Below the pieces are notes generated by a model that made no database searches, was not told where the DNA came from, and saw only the letters and a list, made by a program, of their open reading frames with translations. From assembly GCF_949628215.1 (NCBI RefSeq), contig NC_134282.1:4633001-4697000 (forward strand): DNA of 64,000 nucleotides, given 5' to 3'. A program made the position numbers and the translations under genes. Source of the stretch: Phalacrocorax aristotelis (lineage: Eukaryota > Chordata > Aves > Suliformes > Phalacrocoracidae). Shown piece after piece: positions 23,818-35,773 of this stretch (its first letter is position 1; each line of letters begins with the position of its first letter).

Positions 23818-23823
23818 AATAAA
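23818..23823 (+). terminator. RPL22L1: Poly(A) signal of RPL22L1
   Basis: AATAAA lies 79 bases after the stop, followed by a T/G-rich stretch (23825-23850) suited to cleavage-factor binding. A second AATAAA at 24109-24114 could serve a longer form. Confidence 0.85.
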
Positions 23824-24108
23824 GATTTTGTACCCTGTTTGACAGAGCGTGGTTAGTTTTCTAGCCTTTTTCTTAAATTCTAATTAAAAACCCGTCACGG
23901 GACATCACTTGGTTTGCAATTTTCCTGCCATCACTAGAAACTAGGGCTGTTCAACACGGCATCAGTGAAGGTCCAAGCAGAAAACTTCACCGAGTACATA
24001 CGTAGGACAGCTGCATCAGAGTTGAATTATATGTTTATAAATAGCAGAGCTTTTTGCGACTGGAAGTACCAGCTCCTTGTGCTAATTTATGTGGAGCTAG
24101 TGATATTT

Positions 24109-24114
24109 AATAAA
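24109..24114 (+). terminator. RPL22L1: Possible distal poly(A) signal of RPL22L1
   Basis: AATAAA in an AT-rich stretch about 370 bases past the stop. It could be used if the proximal signal is skipped. No other gene is near enough to own it. Confidence 0.3.
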
Positions 24115-27100
24115 AGTTTACTTTTAACTCTTAGTTAAAAAGCAGGCTTACATGTTTTAAAAGAGAAAGACTATTTCTGTGTTATTTATTTAAATCATTA
24201 ATTGGTTGTAGCATTCCTGTGTATGACCACAAGTCAAACAGGACCGTAGCAAACAAAGATCTGTTAGCCAGGTTTACCTTAGATGGACAGGGAAGGAGGT
24301 GGAGATGAATCTCATCGCCAGCATGTAGCTAAAACCACTTCAGGGACGGAGTGAGTTTGCTTTGATGTTGACAGTGACTGTCAATCCCATTAAATCCATA
24401 CAGATGCTTTTGCTTTATGATGGTGGATTTTATGGTTCTTGTATTTGACTTCTGGGATTATTTCTTTAGTACAAATGGCAGGTTCTTCATTGAAACACGA
24501 ACCGCTCCAGGTCCTATTAACTAGTTCTGTTCATTTAATATGAAGAGAAATTTGATTAGTTTTCACTATGGAAGAGTGGTATTTGTGAGCCCGCAGCTGG
24601 AGTACCTACCACATGGTGCGTTTCAGTGCCCTGTTCTGTCAAGCTGGTTGTGCTCTGCGTGTGATTAATTGGAATATTTACTCCCAGGTTCCAGTGCAAC
24701 GGAGAACTCTGGAACTCGTAATGCCATACTGGTTTAATACCATAAAACAGGGACGCATGTGGGCTCTGATATTGAACTTTTTGTGCTTGAGCAAGTCTGC
24801 TAGTTCAGGCTGAAATGTGCCTAGTAAATTGTTTGATTTCCTGATTATTCTTTTTATTATTATTTCAGCATTGTTTTTGCTGGCAAACCTCTGGGACAGA
24901 CTAGTAAGAGAGCTGCCAAGCGCAAAGCAATGCATTAACAGTTGTGTGACACCCACTTGTGCTACCTGAATCGAAGCGGTAGCCCAGAAGGGGAAATGGA
25001 TGTTGTCAGCAGCCTTGGGGTCTCTTGTCATTTTTCAGTTTGCTCGAGGGGCTGTTCCTGCAGCGTGGCGCAGGGAGACAAGAGGGAGCGGCAGTGGAAC
25101 AACAGCTGCTCGTGTCAGCTCTGCCTCGTTGATTTGTTTCATTTTGCTGTTTCAGGACTAGCGAAAGGAAAGCCGCAGCGTGTGTAACTGGCTGCAAGGC
25201 CAAGGATTATTTCTTAGCTCATGTATGTTGAGCTTTAAGTGCTTCTGTGGAAATAACTTAAAACACCTGAAGTCGTGTCCCCGATGTACGGCGCTGGATG
25301 ATGCCAGAGTGCTGCTTGGGCTTTCCTGTCTGAGAAAAAACAGGCAGTTTTGAAGCAACAGTTAAAGGTGGCTAGGTTCTTCCTTTTCTGGAAATCCAGA
25401 GGGTTGCTAATGCTTTCTTAAAGTAGTGGTTAGCGCTGTGTTGGACAAGCAATGTTGTTTTTCACAGTTAAACTGCAAATATTTGAAAACATGTTTTCTT
25501 TGCTGTGCTGTTAAGCAAAGGGCAACGACTAACAGTTGTATTTCAAAATACATCCCCACCTGTGTTTTCAGAGTTGCTCTTTTGTGTGACAATACATCCT
25601 TTACACTAGACTGGCACAACAAAACTGTTCTGATTAACTGGAACAAGCACAGACGCAACCAGAGCTAGTAGGATCGTGCTGCCGTTCATCGTTCCTTTTA
25701 AAGCAGGCTGGCAGCTACACGTGTGGCTGTATGGCCTAGCAGATGCAGATTGTCATTAGTCAAAAGATAGGAAAACAAGGCCTGGGATTTCAAGCAAAGC
25801 AACTTATTGCGTAGCTGGGTTTGGAGGAAAACTGCCAACGTGCTTGTGAGAGTTGTATTAACTCTCTGAGCTTCACTGCCCTGAGGAGGAGTCTAGGAAT
25901 TCCTTTCCCCGATGCTTGAAAATATGTTAAACTTCAAAAAACCCCCAAAATTCCAAATTTCTGACAAGCTCTGGAACGCTTAATATATTTAGGAAAGTTT
26001 TCCTTCCTTCAGATAGCAGCCAGGAATTTCTATTTTATCTGTTTTAGCTGCCCAAGCTCTGCCAGCCATACCCAGAGCCTCCCGTCCAGCTCTGCTCTTG
26101 GGAGCACATGGGCTGTTGCAGCTTTCTCGTGCGGTGACGAGCTTTATCGGGTCAGCAGGATCAGTCAAAGCATGTATAGGCATGTTACCCACAAAGAGGG
26201 GAGGGTTAAATTTAAATGGATTGTTTACAATATGATTGTTAAAGTTTCATGGAGAAAAATAGCTGGAGTACAGAGAGGAGGTGCTCACCTCAGACAAAGC
26301 TTCAGAAAAAGGGTGATTCTTTGTAATTTCACATAGTTCACAGCTGAAGAGGCCAGGTGTAATGCAGGAAACAACCTGTTAGTGTTCACCTAAGGTAATT
26401 AATACAAATTACCCAGATTAGAATCGATGTGAGATTTTTTAAAAGCCACAGGTCAGCGTTTCTCTGACCTTTGGTGGGGTCTGGCTCAGGGAGACGGCAG
26501 CTCTGCTGTGCCAGGAGCTACCAGGTGCCTTCACCGGGGCACCTGGCGTGGCAATTGTTTCTTCCCAACTAGCATCTGCTGCAAAATCACCAGTTCCGTT
26601 CATCTTTGTTTTGAAAGTTAAAAGATCTTGAACAGCTGGAAAACGGACAGGATTGACTGTCGGAATTTTCCCTATTTAGTGCTGGACAAGAGCCCAGAAA
26701 AGCCCTGCTCGAGGGAGGGACGGGCTCTCCTCGGAGCTGCAGAGACGCGCGCTCCTGCGTCAGCCGGGCGATGAAGCTGCTGGGAAAAATAATGCACCCG
26801 TGGCATGAAATTTTCGCAGGTGACCTGGGCTGCTGCCAGGTTTGGTCCCCATGGTTCCACAGCAACGTGCTCACGTCTCAGGCAATGCTCAGCGTGCTTT
26901 AGGACTCCCAGAAGGGATAAGAATGAAATCCAGCAGAGGCGAGTGCTTTGCCTCTGCCCAGCTGAGAGCCCCAGTTCATCAAGCCAGAAATTTAATTTGG
27001 AAAGAGGAATAATCTCTGCAAAGCACCGATTGCACTGGTAGTGCAGCAGATGGGCCGGGGCCAGCGCCTGTGAGCTGGGCGCTCAGGAGGGCAATGGCGC

Positions 27101-30100
27101 TGGCGCTCTTACAAGGCTTTAATATAGCCAAAATTACATATATATCTCTATTCTCCCCCCTTTCATTTTTCAATAAATGTTTCTCCCCTTCATATCTCAA
27201 AAAGTGTTTGCGCTGCTCTCTTCCAAATAAAATCAGTTTATGAGAGACCTCCCACACATGGAAAATTTCAGTGTCTGGCAAATAGAAAAGAAGAGAAAGA
27301 GATTTATAAGTGCAGGAGCTACGTGGCTGTTGCCAGAGCAGCAGTAGCAGCGCCACATAGGCTGTTTATGTGTCAGCATATAGAGATATTATAGTTCTGC
27401 GCCATCAGTCTCTATCACCTCTACTGCAGCAAAACTCACTGACTTCCATTAAAATAAAGTGCAAAACCCACGGGTTTTCACCAGTCATCACCACCACTAG
27501 TAAAAGTTGCTTCTAAATGGCCTTGTGTATCCATGTCCTTTCTGTTCGCTTGCCTTTCTAGCCCATCGGCCCATCAGAAAACAGCTTTATCGTATACCCA
27601 AAAGTAGTAAGATCAGAAATAAAGAGGTAAATAACAGCAGGAAATATCTGAAAAAAAATGCGTCGGGGTGCTAACGTATGCAATAGGCCCAGCATGTGGC
27701 ACTAAAGGAGGCACAGACTCAACGTATTTGCATAACATCAGCACAAAGTAACTAGAAACATAGAGGCCCGTGGAAAAATAAATACTCAGTAATAGCTTCA
27801 GTGTACCTACCAGCAGGAAATGAGCCACGCTGGTGGGAGTGATCTGGTTACACCGAATACAGACAAAAATAAGGAAAAAATGCTGTTTCCTTTTAGAGAC
27901 AAAAACAAAAGGAAGACTTCTTATCAGGCAGCTCAGGAGGGATCGAATGCCTCCTTGCCCTGCCCATGTTGTGATGCCCCAGAGAGTTTCCACCTTGCCC
28001 CGTCCCGGTGCTCTGGTTCCCCAACCAGCCCCATCTCCCTGACCATCAGCCCTCGCAGCAGCACACGAATATCTGTCTGAAAAGTGCTCGGCCCGTAGAG
28101 AAGCGAGTGGTTTTCCTGCCGATGCCCGGGTGGTGCCCTGCAACCCGTGGCAGCAGGCAGGCAGGCAGTGAGGTGCTCATCCATTCCTTTGGAGGCTTTT
28201 TCCAGCTTCCCACTGTCATTATTAATTCTCACAGCCCATACTTCCCACTTCAGGCAATAAAATATGGTTTATTTTCTATGGGTATGTTTGATATTGAAAG
28301 TAGAGTCTTTGTCCGGTGGACTTTAATAGCTATGTCAGGCAGAGTGTCCTGGGATGATCCCAGTCTGATGGGCGAGGGACTGCGATTCCTTTTAGCAGGG
28401 TAAGACTTTATTCCTGCTTTTGCCCGGCATAAGACCACTCTCCAAGCAACAGAGGAGAGCTTCGTAGGCACAGAAGCCATAACTCAGGGCAGTGTCACCA
28501 AAGCCAGGAGAAGGAGAAGCAAGGGATAAGCCAGAGACACCAAGGAATCTCCTGGGACATGTAAAAAGGCCCTGAGGTTGAAGAAGTGGAAGAAGGAGGT
28601 GTCACACGACTGGAGCAGGTCTGCACCCCCACGGGGGAGGGCTGGCTGGGAAACTTCTCATCCGGCAGCGTGTTATTGCCTGCAATGACAGGTCCTCCTG
28701 GGGCTGCCCCAGGCATCCTGGCAGGGTATCCCGGGGGGGTCACGGTGTGGGGACCGGCCCCGGGGGTGGCACAGGGCTGCGGGGCTCGGCAGGGACTTGT
28801 ATGAGCACCATCCTCTTTCAGCATCTAAATCCACCAGGCATGTCCTGCGGCTAGCCTCCAGATCGCTGCCCAGCGGCCCTGTGGACACGCAAATACCTGA
28901 ATTCTCATGGCACGTACATTTTTGGTGGGATGCTGGCCTAGACCCACTTTTAGACTTGCCTTGGCACTGCAGCTGCTATTTGAGTCCTAGCTCATGCTGA
29001 AGCTGCTGTTTGCGAGACATGCTTTTGCAGCGCACAAACCGTAGGTGGGAGGAGTGGCCCAGGGATAACCGGGCCAAGCAGCTAAAGCATGCCCCAAGCA
29101 TCCTTCAAGCAGGAGCCCATAAAGCCCTCACAGACGGGGTTAAGGAGTGTCTGGGGCGGGGGTTTGTTTCCACATTTCCAGCCCTGGAAATTGCCTTTAG
29201 CAGCTTTTTGTACCTGAATCCCTTTGCTCTGGGAACTAATAAACTCACGAAGTACCAAAGAGCCACCAGCTGGGAAAGATTTTCCATTGCTGTCCCTTCA
29301 TGCTGGATTTAAACGAGCCATTAAGAGAGAAATTCTTTAATATTCTATTAACAAATCTTTTTTTATTAAGTAGTTTAACTTGACAAGACAGTTCAAACAC
29401 CCCCTTCCCACAATAGTGAGTATTAAGCATGATTTGTCTCAGTTTTATAACGTTCTTGCCAACAGGTTAGGGTTCTGGTAGGGTTTTTAAATGGGACCAT
29501 GGGACAGCAGGCATTTTTTTCAGCAGCCCATTGCCCACACAGTGGCACCGACGGTCCCCACGCACCGATGGGATGCTCTGAGGCCAGCCTCCGGGTGACA
29601 AAGCCAACGAAGGCACCAGCATCTTCTTAATCACTGGAACAGAGAGAAGAAAGGCATCACTGAATAATAAATACAGTCAGGTGTGCAAACAGCAGAATTG
29701 AAAGCAAATTACTAAAATGCCTCGGTTTGATGCAGAAAGGCAAGATGCTTCTGGGTGCAGCGCTGCTGCCGGCTCCGGAGGGGGAGACCTCAGCTGCCCC
29801 CCACTTCTCGGCCAGGACAGATAAGGGATAAGGGGGTGTTCAGCCATCCCTGTTCCCAACTCAGTAACATTTTCCAGCAAACCTGCATTAATCAGTCCTC
29901 CTTCCAACTCATTTAGAAAATATTTACACTGTTGGACGATAACGGCCCTGAGATAGGGGTAGTTTTGCTGACGCAGCGGGCTGGGAGCTGTAAATCTTCC
30001 ACAATTCTCCCCGGCAGCTGTTTAAGGGCTCTTTCTTCTGCCCCAGGCTGGGATGCTGAGACCCCCCCACAGGATGGGGTAAAGACCCTCCCCATAGCAC

Positions 30101-31508
30101 CTGGCTGCAGTGGGGCACAGCATGGATCTGGCAGAAATAACTTGCAGAGCCTGTGGGTAGTCAGCAAGGGGCAGCTCAACCAGGCTGATCATTGTGAAGC
30201 CCAAAGCAGGAGGGTCCTGCCATCGCTCCTGGCCGAGCAGCACCCACCACACCCTCCAGGGGCCCACATTTGCACCACGTGCCTATTTTGGGGCAGATGG
30301 TATACACTGGCCATGGGAATCAAGTCTTCTTGCCTCTGGATTGCCTCAGGAACGCAGGACCGGGATGCTGTAGAGCATCCCAGGGAACGTTAACCCTCTG
30401 CCGCCACGGCTTGCACGCTGCCGTAATACATGGGTGGTTCTGCGAGAAACTATATTGGAGCTGAAAAATACTAATGAAAACCAAACACAGGAGCCCCCTC
30501 ATTACGCCAGCTTTGGTATTCAATTTAAATTGCCCCAGTGTTTGCTTTCAGACCTTCCAGACCCCCCCTGACCTGGCTGACAGGTTACAGCTCCAGCCAA
30601 GAGATCTTTGCTAGCAGTGCCATGGCAGCCAAGTGGATAAGAGACATAGAAAGGCACCAAAATTTGCAGTATTGGCTTAAGAATCACGAGGTTGGCTAAG
30701 TAATTATTTTTTACTCTTCTGCAGTTTAAGGAGTAGTATTTCCCAACTCTGCTTGGCAGGAGAGTTAGAAATTAATTTACTTTTTAAATTAAAAAATCTC
30801 AGGAAATCGTGTGATGCCAAGGGCTGAAGTTTTAAGTTAAATACATGCAGAAAGCTGTAGTGGGTCCAACCGAAGGTCCTGGAGCCCTGTGCCCTCCCTT
30901 CAGCGGCGGTCAGGAATAGGAGGCACATCAGCTGTACCCACTAGGTTGCAGCAGCTCATGGTTAGGGCCTTTCCAAGATAGAGCTGGTATCTGTGTGTTC
31001 AATAATCCTCACTAGATTCCTTTCCTACCATAAATTTGTTCACCTATTTCTCCAAACACCAGTTATTGCCAGGCTTGCAGTTACACAAAAGCCATAGATC
31101 TGTGAACCGAGCAGAAGATGGAGCCAAATAAAGCCTGCATGTTCTGGAGCCAAGATCAGCGCTGCTCTCCTAGGGGAAGGAGGGATGACCAGGGAGGAGA
31201 GTTATCTGCCGGAGCACCGCTGGCTCTGACTGCATCCCTCTCCTCCTCCTCCATGGGCAAAAGCACATCCATTGATTAAAGGGGAATGAAAATGAGTGCC
31301 CCAATTCAGGCACAAAATGGGTAGGTTTGCTCAACCCCCTCCACCCCACCCCTCCACCCCACACATCCGCTACAGCCCACGTGGCTTTTTGGAGGAAAAA
31401 GCCCTTAATTAATTATTTTTTTTCACAGAATCAATCCAAGCCCAAGTGCATGTGCAGAGCCTAGGGCTGGGCACAGAGCATGAATGTGACCATGGCACAG
31501 CAATATCA

Positions 31509-31640
31509 AAACTGTATATAGATTTTATATAATTATTATCTATAATAGCTATTGTTTTTAATAACACATATGTAATATATAAAATATATAGATAATGTCT
31601 AAATAAAATGTATAGCTATAGATGTATATTACACATATAA
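31509..31640. repeat. AT-rich low-complexity tract
   Basis: About 130 bases composed almost wholly of A and T, with many TATATA, ATATAAAATATA and CTATA-type words and no regular period. It can melt easily. No function is evident. Confidence 0.8.
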
Positions 31641-34600
31641 TGCCTCTCAGAGCCAGGGATGGAGGCAGCAGGGTGCTGACAGCACTGCATCGCATTCAAG
31701 CCTGCAGTGAGCGCTGAGCCTCTGCCTGGCTCCAAACACCATCAGGGTAGCTCCATAATTACACGCTGTGGCCATGGAAGTGTAACCATGTATTTGGTGG
31801 CAATCCTGAGCACCACGCTTTGGGTCCAGGACAAGCGCTTGGAGGTTAGCAGGCAGAGGAAATCTGCTTTTTCTCACTGACTTCTGACCTTCAGATGCAC
31901 CCTGGAAAGCACAGGAGGCCTCTTTTCCTCCGTCCCCAAACATAATACAGCACACAGCGCCCAATGTTTTTGCAGGTGCAGAATTATCTGTTGGGAGAGC
32001 AAACTGCAGCGACTGTAACATAAAGCTGCAACTTTTCCGCTCACCTTTAGCAGGAGCCTGTTTCTCGCATCAGCCCAGTGATCAAAAAACCCAATAGAGC
32101 CCGTGTAATCAGAAACTGGGCAAAATAACCCAGCTTTTGTTCCAGCATTTTGGGAAGCTTCTCTAAAGCGCCTTATGAAGCGATGCCATTAGCAGCGGTG
32201 CCCTGGGAGGGGTGTGCAGCACAGCTGCCTCCCGCGCCGCAGCTCGGATGCTCTTTGCCAGGGTGGGATCGCTGGGACTCGCTGCAGAAAGGGCATTTTT
32301 CTGCTGTTTGCAAAACCTCTGGGGAGAGCTCTGCTTGCTCATTGAGCAAGTTATTGCTGTTGCTTCCCTAATTTCTTTGGGCCTCTCTTGATGTACACAG
32401 CAAAGTAAAACAGGTCATGATTATAAGAATATTTATGTGTGTTATATTGAGCTTTGCTAAGCCCCAGAAGCAGCTGGGACACCTAATTCCCTTTAAAACA
32501 AATAGCACTCCTGTGCCAACCCGCTTAAGATAGCTTTGCAATTGGACCTTACAAATATGAGCTCAAAAGCTGAGTCCTCCAGAGCAGGTATAGCAGCACC
32601 ATTACTCTGCCCTGGGGAAAGCGGGAAGATACAAGCAGTGTTTGCTGCATTAAGTGCTGATCTTAGGCTAGGATCAGACTGTCGGAGGGATGAGTAAACA
32701 TGGGGGGTGCAGTTAAGGTCCTCCTCAGTTTGCCCATTGCTCTTATTACCAGACAGCTCCCCGCGCCACCAAGGTTTAAGGCGCAGTGCTTGAATATGTG
32801 CTGGTTTGCGGGAAAATGCCGTGCTGGAAGCCAGGGCCAGGGGCAGCAGGGCTGGCTGCCCGTGCTGAGCAGCATAACCCCAGTCTGGGCTGTAAACTGA
32901 GCAAGCTGATGGTGAACTGGTCGCAAACAATCTGTGGAGCAAGAGTTAGTTGCCAAAAATGCTTGAGTGAATAAAATCAAAGCAATGCACTTGGAGGGTT
33001 GCAATGGGCAGGCCTTATGAGGCAACAAGGACTGTTAATTCATTATTTACCTCAGTATTTGGGACAGCTCTGTGGTTTATCTTTTAATTTGAAATTCACT
33101 GCGTGAGTGTTTATAGAAACTTGGAAGTAGAGGTTAAGCAGCACTGCAGTCATTTTTCATACAAATTCCCCCAGGGTGTGACACTGTATCTGATCCATTG
33201 CTTATGGCAGGGTGTGGTAACGGGAGAGCTCACTTCCGAAAATGTAAAACGCAGCAGCAATCTCCATCTTGGCTTCACAGGGAGAAGATCACATTTTGCC
33301 TCAAATAACTGCAGCCGTGTCCTGCCCAGGACACGCCACTGCAGGCAAGAGATGACCCAAGTTGCCCAGCCTAGATGGGCAGCAGCAGCCATGGGCTGAT
33401 GGTCTTGGCTTGGCCCCAGCAGCTGCTGAGATCCAGGACGCCTTGTCCTCACTCATGTTGCTACTCAGCTGCACCAAAATACCATCTCAGGTCACACCGG
33501 GACACTGATGGGGATGAGACACTGACTATGACACTTGGGTCCAGCCGAGCGCAGTTGCTCTCATGTTCTGCCATCAAATCTACAAAAAAACACAGGGTGG
33601 GCTTGAAATGTGCAGGAACAATCCGCAATCAGCCCAGCAAAATGAAACCACCAAGAACAAAGGTGCAGCCAGCAATAAAATATTCCTCATAATAAAAGCA
33701 CGTGCACAGGTCAAGAGTAATTACAATTTAATTGGTCATTCTCAGGTAACTGGTGGATTGGGTAGATCACAACTGAAAAAACGGGGCTTGATCAACCTAA
33801 ATGAAAATTCACCTGCCTTTTTGGATCCTAAATGTCAGCTGGAAAGCGCACGGGTGTGACAACGTCTTGCCAATGAGCACAGAAAGATGCCCGGGTTTCC
33901 CATGGTGTGTTCACCTGCAACCACAACTCAGACAATGGATGATACATTCCAAAAGGATTGATTGGTTGATGCAGATATTTGGAATTTTATGTTAATTTGG
34001 AAACCTTTTTTCATTTTGACTAGAACCGGCCTACAAATAAACTGTAATAATAAGGCTCATGCCTTATTGCAGACTCTCTGTGTAAAGCACCATCGTGACA
34101 TGGTCTGTGCTGAGGTCCACCTGACCGGGTGCCAGAGAGTCAGAGCAGAAGGACAAGGTCCTTGGTTAGGAAACCAGTATGCCGGCTGCCTGCCCAGGTT
34201 TTAAGCATCCCTCATGACTTATCATTCTAGACTTTTAGAAGCCAGGGAAAAGATCCAGGTTGTGCAGCAAGGATCGGTACAACAAATGCTGGGAAATAGT
34301 TAAATGCCAGCTTTTGTTTACAGTAGGGAAATGTAAAATATCCTAATGAACTTAGGTTGGTTAACCCTTTCCCTGAATGAAAGTCCCAAGCCTGGTTGGA
34401 CTTTGCCACAGGAAGGTAAAGCATGGCATGGAAAGGTCCATGTGATACCCATGTATACGCCTGGATATAGCAGCACTCCATATATGGTCATATACAGGTT
34501 TCAGTGCTAGCGATAGAATATATTAAATCTGTTTCTCTAACCTATGCACTCACTAAAAGAGATGATTATGCCTCTCTTCTTTGATCCTGAATCCGAGGGA

Positions 34601-35182
34601 CCAGGACAAATGAAAGATGATCACCGGGCAGATGAAAATTCCTAGTGACCGTCATAACTCTGTGACTCCCGTCAAGGTCTCCGCCGCACAGTTTAGGTGG
34701 ATGCATTAACGTGGACAAAGGAAAATGCGCCGTGAATTAAGAAGCATTGCCCTGATGAGGGAATATTGCCTGTAATTTGTTTTGCGGGCACTTAGCAAAA
34801 GCAGAACTGGGAGAAATGGGGAGAGCGCTCAGCAAATTAATATGAAAATGGAGCCTCTGGCAGCCTCTGAAATGTACACTTTTAATACCGTTAGACCATG
34901 GAGTGAACGTTGGACCTCGGTCCTGAAGTAGCCAAGCTCTAGCTGTGGGGTTTTTTTATGCTGAGAGAGAAGTATCGATGTGTCTGCACTTCTTCCAGCC
35001 AGGGAGTGTAATGCAAAACCAAAGCACAAAGATGACCACCCTCTGCCAGCAGCCAGCAGCAAACTGTGCCCGGTGCCGTAAGGGAGCTCTCCCGTGGTCC
35101 CCTGCACGCAGCCCATCCCTGCTGCCATGCGTCCCTGGGAAACCTGCCCCGTGACTGAGGCTCGCTCTCCATCTCCAGCCCC

Positions 35183-35773
35183 GGCCAACAGGATGCTGGG
35201 TTGCATCAAAAAAGGCATCACCAGCAGAGATAAAGAAGTCATTATCCCGCTCCACTCAGCGCTTGTCAGGCCACCCCTGGAGCACTATGTACAGTTCTGG
35301 TCCCTGCTATACAAAGAGGGTGTGGCCAGGCTGGAAGGGGTCCAGAGAGGGGCCACCAGGATGATCAGAGGACTGGGAAGCTGCCATAGGAGGATAGGCT
35401 GGGAGAACTGGGTTTGTTCAGCCTTGAGAAAAGGAGGCTCAGAGGAGATCTCATCACCATGTACCAGCACTTAAGGGGCAGCTACAAAGGAGATGGAGAC
35501 TCCCTTTTTACATGGAGTCCCATGGAGAGGACAAGGGGGAATGGACACAAGTTGCCCTTGGGGAGATTCCGATTGGACACCAGAGGGACATTTTTCACAC
35601 TGAGGACAGTCACCGTTGGAATAATCTCCCCAGGGAAGGGGTTGGCTCGGCCACGTTCGGACACCTTCAAAAGTCGTCTGGGCAGGGTGCTGGGCCATCT
35701 TGTCTAGACTGGGCCCTTCCTAGAAAGGTTGGACCAGATGATCCCTTCTGATGTGGGATTCTGTGATTCTGTG
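35183..35773 (+). mobile_element. CR1 LINE, 5'-truncated copy 1
   Basis: Translated fragments match the end of the CR1 reverse transcriptase [23 protein letters not shown], then [36 protein letters not shown] and the [13 protein letters not shown] block, with frame changes. It ends in the CR1-type 3' terminus: GGTTGGACCAGATGATC, then two ATTCTGTG units (35758-35773). Only the last part of the element is present, as is normal for CR1 copies, and it cannot encode an active protein. About 179 bases (35256-35434) align with copy 4 with nine mismatches. Confidence 0.92.

Larger units (their letters stand above)
23851..35182. other. Gene-poor intergenic region downstream of RPL22L1
   Basis: No exon, RNA gene or interspersed repeat was recognised. 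Open frames up to about 176 codons occur (for example 27613-28143 minus and 29932-30393 plus), but they are overlapped by other frames, have no family resemblance and sit in GC-rich patches. Local features are an AT-rich tract at 31509-31640 and a stretch near 31329-31365 of repeated CCACCCC-like sequence. I recall a long gene-free interval after RPL22L1 (towards SLC7A14) in mammals, which fits. Confidence 0.65.
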